DNA of 64,000 nucleotides from an uncultured Aquimarina sp. (GTDB taxonomy: Bacteria > Bacteroidota > Bacteroidia > Flavobacteriales > Flavobacteriaceae). The position numbers and the translations under genes were made by a program. Each line of letters opens with the position of its first letter. Position 1 is the stretch's first letter. The notes below the pieces were generated by a model, which was not told where the DNA came from, ran no database searches, and saw only the letters and a program-made list of their open reading frames with translations. The DNA lies in NCBI RefSeq assembly GCF_947492405.1, contig NZ_CANLMP010000006.1:372001-436000 (forward strand), read 5' to 3'. Of this stretch, positions 1 to 8,566 are shown one piece after another.

Positions 1-124
1 TTACATTTACAGCAGGTGTATTAAAACCAATTTTTTGCCCATTACTAGTTCCACCGAACCAATCCGTATTAAGAATATCATCAAGAATAAAGGGTAATCT
101 GTCTGTTCTTTTTACTAAACTCAT
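1..124 (-). CDS. Hsp20 family small heat-shock protein, N-terminal fragment
   Basis: Reading the minus strand from the ATG at 124 gives MSLVKRTDRLPFILDDIL, then a short Gly/Asn-rich stretch, then GFNTPAVNV, before the window edge. A short N-terminal arm followed by a (T)PAVNVKE-like entry into the alpha-crystallin domain is typical of Bacteroidota Hsp20 chaperones, which bind unfolding proteins in the cytoplasm without ATP. Only about 41 codons are visible, so the alpha-crystallin domain itself is not seen. A sigma-54-type promoter lies just upstream, which fits a heat-shock gene. Family call is probable. Confidence 0.75.
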   Translation of the reverse strand, partial: MSLVKRTDRLPFILDDILNTDWFGGTSNGQKIGFNTPAVNV

Positions 125-172
125 TTTATTATATTTTTTAAGTTATTCTATATTTTAAATTCAATGAGTATA

Positions 173-189
173 TAGCAATTAGAATTCCA
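173..189 (-). promoter_or_regulatory. -24/-12 (sigma-54-type) promoter of hsp20
   Basis: On the minus strand the sequence TGGAATTCTAATTGCTA has GG at 188-187 and GC at 176-175 with exactly 10 bases between, and TT directly before GC. This is the GG-N10-GC arrangement of RpoN promoters. The predicted transcript start is about 40 bases before the hsp20 ATG. A related arrangement precedes htpG at the other end of the window. Inference from pattern only. Confidence 0.55.
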
Positions 190-202
190 TTACCACTTTT
201 AA

Positions 203-247
203 GACATTTTGTCACTTTTGAATAATCCAAAAACGCCATTTTGTCAC
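203..247 (-). promoter_or_regulatory. Paired TGACAAAATG elements upstream of the hsp20 promoter
   Basis: Two near-identical 13-mers read GTGACAAAATGTC (203-215) and GTGACAAAATGGC (235-247) on the minus strand. They are spaced 32 bases apart, about three helical turns, so they face the same side of the DNA. The first is a perfect GACA-N3-TGTC inverted repeat. They sit directly upstream of the -24 element, where an activator for a sigma-54 promoter could bind. A related TGACAAACTGACA sequence precedes htpG at 63713-63726. Confidence 0.5.
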
Positions 248-280
248 TTTATTCTTTTTTTAAATAACAAAAGCACATAA

Positions 281-320
281 AACAACTACCCCTCAAGATT
301 TACTTGGGGGGTAGTTGTTT
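281..320 (-). terminator. Intrinsic terminator after the TerB-like gene
   Basis: A 17-bp stem (AACAACTACCCCTCAAG, 281-297, with its complement near 304-320, one G.T wobble) closes a short AT loop. On the minus strand it is followed by TTTT. It lies just beyond the stop of the TerB-like gene and isolates it from the hsp20 promoter. Confidence 0.75.
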
Positions 321-345
321 AGAGTATTCTTAATACTTATACAGT

Positions 346-747
346 TTAGTTATAAAATCTAGAGAAAATCGTAATCAATTCCTTTGGTGGAATTACTTTA
401 TTAGGATAGTTATGCATTTCTTTTAAAACAGTATCTATAGCCTCCGATCGTAGCCCCATATGCAATCCCATTTCTCGAATTTTATGAATTTCTGTTTGGG
501 TCGTTTCTTGATCTACATTCATCAACAAAACCAATCTATGAAACTGTAATATTCTTTGTGATTCTGGTTGAAGGTTTTTCTTCTCAGCATTGTTACGCAC
601 TAAATAACCAATCTCTTCTTCTGTTATTTCTAATTGAGAAGCTACTGCTAAAATAAAATTATACTCCTCATCTTTTATTTTCTTATCAGCTTTGGCGAAT
701 TCTATCATTTCCGACAACAAGCTCAATTTCTCTTCCTTACTATACAT
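346..747 (-). CDS. TerB-like (tellurite-resistance TerB family) cytoplasmic protein
   Basis: This is a 133-residue all-helical protein with no signal or membrane segment. The pattern MIEFAKADKKIKDEEYNFI near residues 14-32 is the N-terminal acidic helix pair of the TerB fold, where acidic residues can bind divalent metal. A second, weaker helix repeat with ETTQTEIHKIREMGLHMGL follows after residue 80. TerB-like proteins are small stress-associated helical proteins of unclear biochemical role. The gene is monocistronic, with a strong terminator on its 3' side. Family call is good; function is not known. Confidence 0.65.
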   Translation of the reverse strand: MYSKEEKLSLLSEMIEFAKADKKIKDEEYNFILAVASQLEITEEEIGYLVRNNAEKKNLQPESQRILQFHRLVLLMNVDQETTQTEIHKIREMGLHMGLRSEAIDTVLKEMHNYPNKVIPPKELITIFSRFYN

Positions 748-836
748 TATGAAATTTTAAGTACACAAATATCTTATAAACATATTTCTTATGGAACATA
801 ATCGATATTTTTTTCTTTTGAACTCATTTAAAAAAG

Positions 837-844
837 TACCTTTG
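837..844 (+). promoter_or_regulatory. -7 element (TACCTTTG) abutting the DUF1456 start codon
   Basis: TACCTTTG matches the Bacteroidota TAnnTTTG -7 element and ends only 4 bases before the ATG at 849. Transcription should therefore begin at or within a few bases of the ATG, giving a leaderless or nearly leaderless mRNA. A TTTTG at 816-820 lies 16 bases upstream, slightly closer than the usual -33 spacing. Confidence 0.45.
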
Positions 845-848
845 TCTT

Positions 849-1112
849 ATGGGATTAACGAATAATGATATTTTCAAGAAACTACGAGTAGCTCACAAAT
901 TACGTGATGACGATATTGTAAAAATCTGCTCGTTAGTAGATTTTAAAGTCACTAAAAGTGAACTTGGAGCTATTTTCAGAAACGAAAATCACCCTAAATA
1001 CATGGAATGTGGTGATCAAATCCTTCGTAATTTCTTAAATGGACTTGTAATCCACTTAAGAGGACCTATGCCTCCCAAAAAAGATAAACCATCTGGAAAT
1101 AAGAAAGTATAG
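849..1112 (+). CDS. DUF1456 family protein (YehS-like, single repeat)
   Basis: This 87-residue protein carries the DUF1456 pattern: MGLTNNDIFKKLRVAHKLRDDDI, then FKVTKSELGAIFRNENHPKY, then CGDQILRNFLNGL. The proteobacterial YehS proteins (about 155 residues) contain two copies of this unit; here there is one, followed by a Pro/Lys-rich basic tail (residues 73-87). No enzymatic motif is seen and the molecular role of the family is unknown. The start is fixed by a -7 element four bases upstream. The gene is followed by an imperfect hairpin and a methyltransferase gene on the same strand. Confidence 0.75.
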   Translation: MGLTNNDIFKKLRVAHKLRDDDIVKICSLVDFKVTKSELGAIFRNENHPKYMECGDQILRNFLNGLVIHLRGPMPPKKDKPSGNKKV

Positions 1113-1136
1113 CATTATCATCTTCTAAAATAAATG

Positions 1137-1187
1137 CTTAATTTGGATGGAGATATTGAACAGTATCTCTACGAACATCCAATTAAG
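1137..1187 (+). promoter_or_regulatory. Large imperfect hairpin just before the methyltransferase start
   Basis: CTTAATTTGGATG (1137-1149) can pair with CATCCAATTAAG (1176-1187) with one bulged T. Directly inside, GAGATA (1150-1155) pairs with TATCTC (1164-1169). The 3' arm ends five bases before the ATG at 1193, and there is no U-tract. It may therefore be a translation-control structure or RNA processing site rather than a normal terminator. Confidence 0.45.
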
Positions 1188-1192
1188 AATTT

Positions 1193-2800
1193 ATGCTCAC
1201 AAAACAGGAAAAACAAGTATTCCGAGAAGAACTATTTAGACATTTAGACGGAATTACTGTCGCACCAGTAGCGTATTCTTTATTTAAAAAGAAAGTTACT
1301 GATTATATAGTCTTACATAAAACCGCAACTGTATCAAAAATTGCGGAAGAATTTAAGGGAAATGAAGGATATCTAAATGTAGGACTACGAATGCTATCCT
1401 CACAAGGGTGGTTAGATTATAAAATTGAAAAAAATACACCTATTGTTTCCACAAATCAATTTACGGAAACAGCTTTTAATCATTTTCATTTATATGAAGG
1501 CGTTATTGATCTTCTTGAGTATTCTGGTAAATTCCATAGAAGAAAATTCGAATTAGAACCTTTTCAAAAGTTAGAAAAACTATTTCAATTTTATCAGAAT
1601 AGACTGGAATTACCTATTTCTAAAGATCAACTAACAAATACTATTCAACACCAAATCCTTAAACATGTAGAAGGTATTCTGGTAGGACCCACCATCGTTC
1701 GTCTTGGAATGGGCGGAATGTTCCACAAATATTTTATGGAAGCATCTTTTAGCGCTGATGAATATCATCGCTTTCCAGAGAGTTTCGACACCATCCTCTC
1801 CTTCTTAAGTTATTTAGGATGGTTTCTTAAAAATAAAGAAAACTATACATTTACTAATAAAGGACTATTTTTTGCCAAAAGAGCAACTGCATACGGAGTA
1901 ACAGTATCCTATATCCCTATGTTCAGACAGATGGATTCTTTGTTATTTGGTGATCCCAAAGTGTTATGGAATCCTGCGCATCATACCGATGAAATTCATG
2001 TAGATCGTGAAATGAATGTATGGGGAAGTGGTGGCGCCCACACTACTTATTTCAAAAAAATTGATGAGATCATCATCAGTTTGTTTAATAAACCACTAGA
2101 TGAACAACCTAAAGGAATATTGGACATGGGATGCGGAAATGGTGCTTTTTTGATCCATCTTTTTGAGATTATAGCATCCAAAACATTGAGAGGAAAGCAT
2201 CTGGACGACTATCCTTTATTTTTAGTTGGTGCAGATTACAATAAAGCTGCTCTTAAAGTTACCAGAGCCAATTTGATTCAGGCTGATATATGGGCCAAAG
2301 TAATCTGGGGTGATATTAGCGACCCCGATCTTCTGGAAAAAGACTTAAAAGAAAACTATAAAATTACGTTACGAGATCTTTTATCGGTAAGAACTTTTCT
2401 AGATCATAATAGAATCTGGAATGAACCTACAGCTGCACTGGACGCACCTAGCAACTCTACCGGAGCATTTGCCTTTAGAGGAAAGTTATTACATAATGAT
2501 GATGTAGAACGCAATCTAAAAGATCATTTTAAAAAATGGGCTCCGCATATCTCAAAATTCGGATTAATTGTTATAGAATTACACACTATTCCACCTCATA
2601 TCGTTGCTAAAAACATAGGTCGCACAGCTGCTACCGCTTATGACGCTACTCATGGATTCTCTGACCAGTACATTTTAGAAATAAATTCTTTTCTTAAGAT
2701 TATTAAAGAAGTGGGATTAGAAAGCAACCCAAATTATTTCTCTAAATTCCCTAATTCTGATTTAGCAACAGTTAGTATTAATTACATCAAGGGAAAATAA
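1193..2800 (+). CDS. Large class I SAM-dependent methyltransferase
   Basis: This 535-residue cytoplasmic protein has a SAM-binding motif I, ILDMGCGNGAF, at about residues 309-319, followed by an acidic strand end (VGADYN, 345-350). The first 270 residues look like two winged-helix-like or lid units preceding the Rossmann domain. Distinct motifs are VWGSGGAH (276-283), TFLDHNR (401-407) and TAYDATHGFSDQYILE (481-496). To my recollection these resemble the GNAT-associated AprA-type C-methyltransferases of polyketide loading modules, but this is inference. No polyketide synthase is nearby and the substrate is unknown. The gene follows DUF1456 with a hairpin in between. Confidence 0.65.
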   Translation: MLTKQEKQVFREELFRHLDGITVAPVAYSLFKKKVTDYIVLHKTATVSKIAEEFKGNEGYLNVGLRMLSSQGWLDYKIEKNTPIVSTNQFTETAFNHFHLYEGVIDLLEYSGKFHRRKFELEPFQKLEKLFQFYQNRLELPISKDQLTNTIQHQILKHVEGILVGPTIVRLGMGGMFHKYFMEASFSADEYHRFPESFDTILSFLSYLGWFLKNKENYTFTNKGLFFAKRATAYGVTVSYIPMFRQMDSLLFGDPKVLWNPAHHTDEIHVDREMNVWGSGGAHTTYFKKIDEIIISLFNKPLDEQPKGILDMGCGNGAFLIHLFEIIASKTLRGKHLDDYPLFLVGADYNKAALKVTRANLIQADIWAKVIWGDISDPDLLEKDLKENYKITLRDLLSVRTFLDHNRIWNEPTAALDAPSNSTGAFAFRGKLLHNDDVERNLKDHFKKWAPHISKFGLIVIELHTIPPHIVAKNIGRTAATAYDATHGFSDQYILEINSFLKIIKEVGLESNPNYFSKFPNSDLATVSINYIKGK

Positions 2801-2905
2801 CACAAAACGGATGTTTAGTAGTTCTTTCACCTAACAAAAGAAAATATTTATCAGTCTCAAAAACTTAAGTGATAAAAAAGTAAAATATATTTCAAATAGA
2901 AAATT

Positions 2906-3436
2906 CTATGCTGCTTGCTCAAAAGCTATGTAATTGACAAGTCTACCTCGTTTATCACGTACAGGAAAACCTTTGATATGGCATAAATAAGTGGATTTAT
3001 CTTTTTTATAATTAACAATAGAAACTTCAAACGGTTCTTGTTTATCTATTGCTGCTCTTATAACTTTGGATACCTTGGGATCAGTTTGTTTACCCTGAAA
3101 CATTTTAGGGGAGTTACCTATTACTTCTTCAGAGGTATAACCGCTCATTTTTTCTATGTTATGAGTAGCATATACTATTTCAAGGTTAGGGTTAGTTACA
3201 ACTATAACAGATTGCTTATTTACTAACTCGTCATGAAAAACATTATCAAAATCCCACTTTTTAGTGATTTTGCTCAAAGAATCAAGGTCTTTCTTAAAAC
3301 TATTAAAAAACCAGTTATGTTCTCCATAAAACTCCCAGGAAGAAAGTGGCAAAACAAGTGCTGAACTAGCATTATAATATTCTGCCATCATATTATCATA
3401 ACCCTCAAACTCTTTCATAATGTGTGTTTTGAACAA
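2906..3436 (-). CDS. Single PAS-domain sensor protein (LOV-like, no photoactive Cys)
   Basis: This 176-residue protein has about 70 unassigned residues and then a PAS domain. The domain includes VVTNPNLEIVYATHNIEKM and GYTSEEVIGNSPKMFQG, and ends with the strands YLCHIKGFPVRD and VNYIAFEQ. The GNSPKMFQG segment aligns with the GxNCRFLQG loop of LOV photoreceptors, but the flavin-adduct Cys is replaced by Ser-Pro, so blue-light adduct chemistry is not expected. No kinase, HTH or output domain is attached, so it probably acts by protein-protein contact. It is monocistronic. The ligand is not known. Confidence 0.7.
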   Translation of the reverse strand: MFKTHIMKEFEGYDNMMAEYYNASSALVLPLSSWEFYGEHNWFFNSFKKDLDSLSKITKKWDFDNVFHDELVNKQSVIVVTNPNLEIVYATHNIEKMSGYTSEEVIGNSPKMFQGKQTDPKVSKVIRAAIDKQEPFEVSIVNYKKDKSTYLCHIKGFPVRDKRGRLVNYIAFEQAA

Positions 3437-3514
3437 ATTTATAGATTAAAACCAAAACTATAGATTGAACAAAAGTTAATTATACAAGTAAACAAAAGTT
3501 AAATCTTTTACAAA

Positions 3515-5986
3515 CTACCACTTAAATTGCAAAGTAGCATACCAGGTTAAAGGATCAGAAGGAATAATTCCTGGTCCTGGATACCCTGTTGCTCTTTGTG
3601 TAAAATAGCTTTCATCCAAAAGATTATTTATTCCTGTTTCCAGTTTAAACCTTTTATAAGTATAGGATAATGATAAATCTAAAATTGAATAAGAAGGTAT
3701 CTCTCCTATAATACCATTTCTATTATCTCCATCTAATGCTACAGCAGCATTAGAAACATCTGTAAATTGCTCAGAAAGATATGTATACTGTATGCTTGCT
3801 AATAAGTTTTTATAACCAAATTTCAGACCTGTTTTCAGGTTAACTTCTGGTATAAATTCTACTTTATTTCCTTTCACTCCAGAAAGATCAGATGATGTAT
3901 ATTCTGAAGCAGTAAATGAAGTATTAGCAAACAAATTTAATCTATAGTTTTCATTATCTACTGATAATGTATTCAGGACATTCCAATCCACAAAACTTTC
4001 TACTCCATATATAAATGCATCTCCAATATTCCCTCTTACTCGTTCGGCCCTATCATTAAACACAATACCAATTCTATCATCGTACACTAACCCAAAGACG
4101 CTTATATCATAAGACAACATATTGTTCAACCTACCACGCACTCCAATATCAGCAGTAAACCCTTCTTCATCTCCTATATCTGGATCAACCCTAAATGTAG
4201 GACTCACAACTCTAATATCACTAAAAGTGATAGATCTATAATTCTGTGAAACATTAGCGTACGCTTCTAAAGAGTTGCTAATTTTATAGCTCGATCCAAT
4301 TCCGAAAAGGAAAAAAGACCGATCCAATTCTCTATTATCTGTCTCTATGCTATTAGCAATAGGGTTACCCGCATTGTCAAACACTACATCATTAAAAGTC
4401 CCTTCACTTTCTGTCTTAATATATTCAAATCTAAATCCAGGAGTAACCGAAAATTTATCAGATAATTTAAAAATATTCTCTCCAAAAACAGCTAGGTTAA
4501 CATTAGGGAAATCAAAAGAAGACTGATTTGGGTAATCAGGAAAAGCTTCATCTTGAAAATTAAAATCTGGTCCTGACCCAATACCTCCCGACCCTTGTCT
4601 TGAATCATTAGAAGCTTTATAATATTTCGATCCAATAAGAAAAACCGATTCTTCATCCAATAATTGATATCTAGTTAATAGCCTTGCTTCTGCACCCCAG
4701 TTCCTAAAATTATCAACAATAAGATCCCTTGAGTTTACAAAATTGCCAGACCCATCAATTTCGTCTACATCTGTAATAGGATTAGTATTTAAACTTCCTG
4801 GAACACCTCTAAAACCTACCGCAGATCTCGAAGCATCCAATCCGAATAAATTAAGACTAAAATCAGTCTTGTCAGAAAACTCGTGTTCTAGTTTTAATGA
4901 AAATAATTTCCAGTTTACATCAAACCAATTTCTGGTTCTATTACTAAAAGTAGGATCTATATTAAATTGCGTATCTGTTAACCCTCCTGGTTGTTTCGCT
5001 AAATAATCTAAATAGGTAAATTCTCCTATCAACTTTGTTCTATCGGATAACTGATATCCCAAATGGAAATAAGCATTCTTAGAATCAAATTCGGAATTAG
5101 GTCTAAATCCATCTCCTTTTTTATAATTAAAATAAGTATAATAACTAAACTTACCAATGGTACCACCTAAACTATTGAAACTGGTAAAAAGGTTATAAGA
5201 TCCTAATGTTTGACGAGAAACCAATTCTATTTTTTTATTTGGATTTGGTCTCTTCATTTTAAAGTTTAACAACCCTCCGAATTGTGTTCCATATTGTAAA
5301 GAAGCTGCTCCACGAACTACTTGTATTTCTTCAATCGCTTCTGCGGGTGGTGTATAATAACTTTCTGGGTATCCTAACACATCAGCACTGATATCATAAC
5401 CATTCTGACGCGTATTGAAATTTGCAGTACGATTCGGATCCAGTCCTCTCCCTCCAATATTAAGCTGTAATCCTCCACTACTATTTTCATAAATGTTTAA
5501 CCCAGCTACTTGTGCGTAAATCTGCCTTGTATTATTAGAAGCTAAATTACCCTGAACATTACTCAGCAATACTACTTCACTTTTCTTTCCGGCATAAATT
5601 GCTGTTCCTTCTACAGGCTTTAGTTGTTTAAGACCAAACACCTTTTCCCTTCGCTGAGTCACAATTACTTCTGATAGCTCTTCTCCCAAAAGATTTAAAA
5701 CAAGCTTAATCTCTGTATCCTTACCAATAATAATCTCTTGTTCTAAAATCTCATAATCAAAACTAAAAACTGAAAGAAGGTATGAACCTTCTACTAGCTC
5801 CGTAAACTCAAAACTTCCGTCTACTTTTGTTATTGTTTGTTCTCCAGTAGTTCTATTATAAACCTCTGCGCCTTGAACAGGTTGATCACTTTGGTTTTTT
5901 ACAACTCCATTAATCGTATACTGCGCTGAAACGACAGTAGTTATCAATAAAAAAAAGACAACTACATTACAATCCCTTAATCTCAT
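3515..5986 (-). CDS. TonB-dependent outer-membrane receptor (FecA-like)
   Basis: I chose the ATG at 5986, giving 823 residues, because it begins a proper signal peptide (MRLRDCNVVVFFLLITTVVS-AQ). The longer reading frame to 6049 adds a polar, non-signal extension inside the upstream gene. After the signal come a CarboxypepD-reg beta-sandwich (INGVVKNQSDQPVQGAEVYN), a plug domain with GGRGLDPNRTANFNTRQNGY and IEEIQVVRGAASLQYGTQFGG, and a long beta-barrel ending in FKW. The plug resembles Fe(III)-dicitrate receptors. It is the last gene of an operon with imelysin and HTTM proteins and overlaps HTTM by 20 bases, implying translational coupling. Iron or an iron chelate is the likely cargo (inference). 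Confidence 0.85.
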   Translation of the reverse strand: MRLRDCNVVVFFLLITTVVSAQYTINGVVKNQSDQPVQGAEVYNRTTGEQTITKVDGSFEFTELVEGSYLLSVFSFDYEILEQEIIIGKDTEIKLVLNLLGEELSEVIVTQRREKVFGLKQLKPVEGTAIYAGKKSEVVLLSNVQGNLASNNTRQIYAQVAGLNIYENSSGGLQLNIGGRGLDPNRTANFNTRQNGYDISADVLGYPESYYTPPAEAIEEIQVVRGAASLQYGTQFGGLLNFKMKRPNPNKKIELVSRQTLGSYNLFTSFNSLGGTIGKFSYYTYFNYKKGDGFRPNSEFDSKNAYFHLGYQLSDRTKLIGEFTYLDYLAKQPGGLTDTQFNIDPTFSNRTRNWFDVNWKLFSLKLEHEFSDKTDFSLNLFGLDASRSAVGFRGVPGSLNTNPITDVDEIDGSGNFVNSRDLIVDNFRNWGAEARLLTRYQLLDEESVFLIGSKYYKASNDSRQGSGGIGSGPDFNFQDEAFPDYPNQSSFDFPNVNLAVFGENIFKLSDKFSVTPGFRFEYIKTESEGTFNDVVFDNAGNPIANSIETDNRELDRSFFLFGIGSSYKISNSLEAYANVSQNYRSITFSDIRVVSPTFRVDPDIGDEEGFTADIGVRGRLNNMLSYDISVFGLVYDDRIGIVFNDRAERVRGNIGDAFIYGVESFVDWNVLNTLSVDNENYRLNLFANTSFTASEYTSSDLSGVKGNKVEFIPEVNLKTGLKFGYKNLLASIQYTYLSEQFTDVSNAAVALDGDNRNGIIGEIPSYSILDLSLSYTYKRFKLETGINNLLDESYFTQRATGYPGPGIIPSDPLTWYATLQFKW

Positions 5987-7328
5987 CTTTAAATGGAATA
6001 ATCCACGTTTTATGTTTAAATGACTCTTTTTGCTTTCCCAGATCCACATTAGGATCTATATATTTACTACTTAATCTCCCATTAAGCGCTACATGACTTT
6101 CTACAAATACTTGTATGTTTTTATGCCCTTGATTTTCGAAATGTGTTTTAAGATAATGTGCATACTCCAATATAAAATCAGGTTGCGTAGCCATCTGTTT
6201 TTGTTGAAAAGGAGTTAGAAAATCATCATTATTCACATAAAATCTTTTTCCGGTTCCTGCATCTACAATTTTAAAATTAGCATATCCTGCTTTTTCCATT
6301 AACATTACTCGCCAAGAAAAACGATACCCTTCTTCTGTCCAAAATAATTCTCCTGGATACAACATATATCGAAACGGCAAAAATACTTGAATTACAAAAA
6401 ACAACCCCAATACTGATGTCATAATTTTGGTTTTAGTTTGCTGGAAAATCAATACCTTATTTGTATCAAAATTTGTTTTATTTATGCCAGATACTTTAGA
6501 AATAAATTGTAATATTTTATGATGAATACTACTATCAAAAAATATTAATGCTCCAACAATCATGATATAAGGAAACATACCTATTGGAAAAAGCACTCTG
6601 GTTAGAACATGAAACACAACCACCATTATAAAACCAAAAACTCTAGTCTTTCTATACAACAATAAAAACGGAATCGTTAAGTCATAAATAGCACCTGTAT
6701 AACTAAAAGCATAATGCACCCATTCTTGTTGCATTAAATCTCCTATTAGCGATATGTCATATTTAGAAGGTAACCAAATTTTTAATGGCATTGCTTTTAA
6801 CAACCAATCTGAATTTAACTTCGCTAAACCTGCATAGAAATAAACAATTCCTAATAATAATTTTACAGCATCAATTGTCCATCTTGGTACTTTATAAAAA
6901 GACCTACTCTTTATTTTTGCATCTAATGAATAGTAAGCATTAGCTGGTAAAAAAATAAATAAAAAACTCAGAATACTAATAAAATAATAATGATTGAGAT
7001 ATGTAGTTTTATCCATTAATTCTATGTAGGTAAAGCTTAGAAAAAATGTTATAATAGCTATTCTGTATTTATATCCAATAGCTACAAATACTGAAGAAAT
7101 ACCACATAAAGCAAAAATTAAATAGGTGTAAACACCAATAGGTTTAATAAAATCAAAACCATAATAGGAAAAGAAAAAAGTAGGTTTAACATATAGTTTT
7201 TCTATCCATCCATAACTCCAAAAACGAACAATACTAATCAACATCATTAAACCAAAAAAAATACGAAAGACTGCAAGTGGTGCAGTCTCCGTATTTTTTT
7301 TAAAATATTCCTTTAAATGATGATTCAT
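5967..7328 (-). CDS. HTTM (gamma-carboxylase-like) multi-pass membrane protein
   Basis: This 453-residue protein has roughly eight transmembrane helices in its first 330 residues and a soluble C-terminal tail. Signature segments are PLAVFRIFFGLMM, the TYLNHYYFISILSF helix after an acidic/Lys pair (MDKTTYLNHYY), YFYAGLAKLNSDWL, and FHVLTRVLFPIGMFPY. These define the HTTM domain related to vitamin-K-dependent gamma-glutamyl carboxylase. The modification it performs in bacteria is not known. It lies 18 bases after imelysin and overlaps the TonB receptor, so it is clearly part of the iron-type operon. Confidence 0.8.
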   Translation of the reverse strand: MNHHLKEYFKKNTETAPLAVFRIFFGLMMLISIVRFWSYGWIEKLYVKPTFFFSYYGFDFIKPIGVYTYLIFALCGISSVFVAIGYKYRIAIITFFLSFTYIELMDKTTYLNHYYFISILSFLFIFLPANAYYSLDAKIKSRSFYKVPRWTIDAVKLLLGIVYFYAGLAKLNSDWLLKAMPLKIWLPSKYDISLIGDLMQQEWVHYAFSYTGAIYDLTIPFLLLYRKTRVFGFIMVVVFHVLTRVLFPIGMFPYIMIVGALIFFDSSIHHKILQFISKVSGINKTNFDTNKVLIFQQTKTKIMTSVLGLFFVIQVFLPFRYMLYPGELFWTEEGYRFSWRVMLMEKAGYANFKIVDAGTGKRFYVNNDDFLTPFQQKQMATQPDFILEYAHYLKTHFENQGHKNIQVFVESHVALNGRLSSKYIDPNVDLGKQKESFKHKTWIIPFKDEIKGL

Positions 7329-7346
7329 ATAATGCTGAAAACAAAT

Positions 7347-8462
7347 TTAATCTCCATCTGCATCGACAAAATCAACATTCACCGATATAGCCTGAAGCAT
7401 ATCTACCTTCAGAAAAACCACATTTTTTTGAAGTTCATCATAAGTATTCAGCATCAAGTTATTGTTAGTTCGAACCTGTACAGAAAAATCATCGTTTAAA
7501 TTACCTGCTGTAGTTCTTGCTACATTAAATTGATTATTAATTAAGGTACTTAAATCTTCCCCATTCTTAATAGTATTGAGAAAATCAAGATATGTCTTTA
7601 AACTTTCACCTGTAGCACTGCTGCTGAAATGTTTCCCATTAAAGAAATCTTGTAAAGCATCAAGATTAGCATTAAACAGTGTTTTTGATACATCACCTTT
7701 ATAGAACGCCTCTACTTTATCATCTAAAGTAGTTCCGGAAAACACACCTGCAGGAATACCTATCTTACCCGCTCGTAAATGTTTTTCATAATGAAAGATA
7801 AAATCATTTACTAATTTATCTAATGAACTCGTTACCGAAGAACCACTATTGTTCACAAAAGAATCTCTATAACCTCCTGTCCAATCATTCAACACCTCTG
7901 ATGTTAAGTCGTCCATTCTGGTGACAAGATCTATTAGATAAGTTTCATAGCCATCACCATTGGTAGCATCTGTATAAAAACCAACAATAGTAGCATCAGA
8001 ATCAGATAAACCATTAATTAGATAGTCTAATGCTCCAAAACCCTGCTCATCTTGCTGAGAAACTGAAGTAAGATCATAAGCCTCTGAAGAAATATTAGTT
8101 TCTATATTGGTAGCATTAACAGGATATACATTCATAAAATTTCTGAAAGATATATCCTCGGCTTTACCTATTTCAAACATACTAACAGACTGCCAAGACA
8201 CAAATGCTGTTAACCAAGCTTGTCTTAAAGAAACTAAATTCGCTTCATCGGTAGTAGTAACAAAATCAGAAGTAGCTGTTTTTAAAGCAGCCATATCCAT
8301 TGAAAAATTTTGATATGCTGGAATAACAATATTATCAGCAATATTTTCAAGCATTGCTTTTCTATCAAAATTATCAGTTGTTCCTGCACCATCATCATTT
8401 GATGAACAGGCAGCTACAACAAGAACCAAAACAATTACTGTTAAAAACCCAAACTTCCTCAT
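7347..8462 (-). CDS. Imelysin family lipoprotein (peptidase M75-like)
   Basis: This 371-residue protein starts with a lipoprotein signal (MRKFGFLTVIVLVLVVAACS) and then the imelysin helical bundle. Family landmarks are NIVIPAYQNF near 45-54, LRQAWLTAFVSWQ near 79-91 and FGALDYLINGL near 145. Classical imelysins carry GxHxxE at this last place; here it reads GFGALD, so the His and Glu are absent and a peptidase or metal-binding role through that motif is doubtful. Imelysins are iron-regulated surface proteins linked to iron uptake. It is followed directly by the HTTM and TonB receptor genes, and an intrinsic terminator separates it from the upstream DUF4856 gene. Confidence 0.8.
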   Translation of the reverse strand: MRKFGFLTVIVLVLVVAACSSNDDGAGTTDNFDRKAMLENIADNIVIPAYQNFSMDMAALKTATSDFVTTTDEANLVSLRQAWLTAFVSWQSVSMFEIGKAEDISFRNFMNVYPVNATNIETNISSEAYDLTSVSQQDEQGFGALDYLINGLSDSDATIVGFYTDATNGDGYETYLIDLVTRMDDLTSEVLNDWTGGYRDSFVNNSGSSVTSSLDKLVNDFIFHYEKHLRAGKIGIPAGVFSGTTLDDKVEAFYKGDVSKTLFNANLDALQDFFNGKHFSSSATGESLKTYLDFLNTIKNGEDLSTLINNQFNVARTTAGNLNDDFSVQVRTNNNLMLNTYDELQKNVVFLKVDMLQAISVNVDFVDADGD

Positions 8463-8500
8463 CTTATTTTTATTTATTCTTAATAAAGTTTTGCAAATGT

Positions 8501-8544
8501 AAAAAAAGAGGTGGAAACCTTATAATTTACCACCTCTTTTTTTT
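8501..8544 (-). terminator. Intrinsic terminator inside the iron-type operon
   Basis: AAAGAGGTGG and its complement CCACCTCTTT flank a 15-base AT-rich loop, with T-runs on both sides. It lies between the DUF4856 stop and the imelysin start, all on the same strand. It should therefore either end the DUF4856 transcript or attenuate expression of the three downstream genes. Confidence 0.85.
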
Positions 8545-8566
8545 ATCATTTTACGTTTTGTTTAGT

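Noticed and set aside
3215..3240. CGTCATG inside the PAS gene as a further ECF site
   Set aside because: No GTAAC lies 16-17 bases upstream and the place is inside a coding region.
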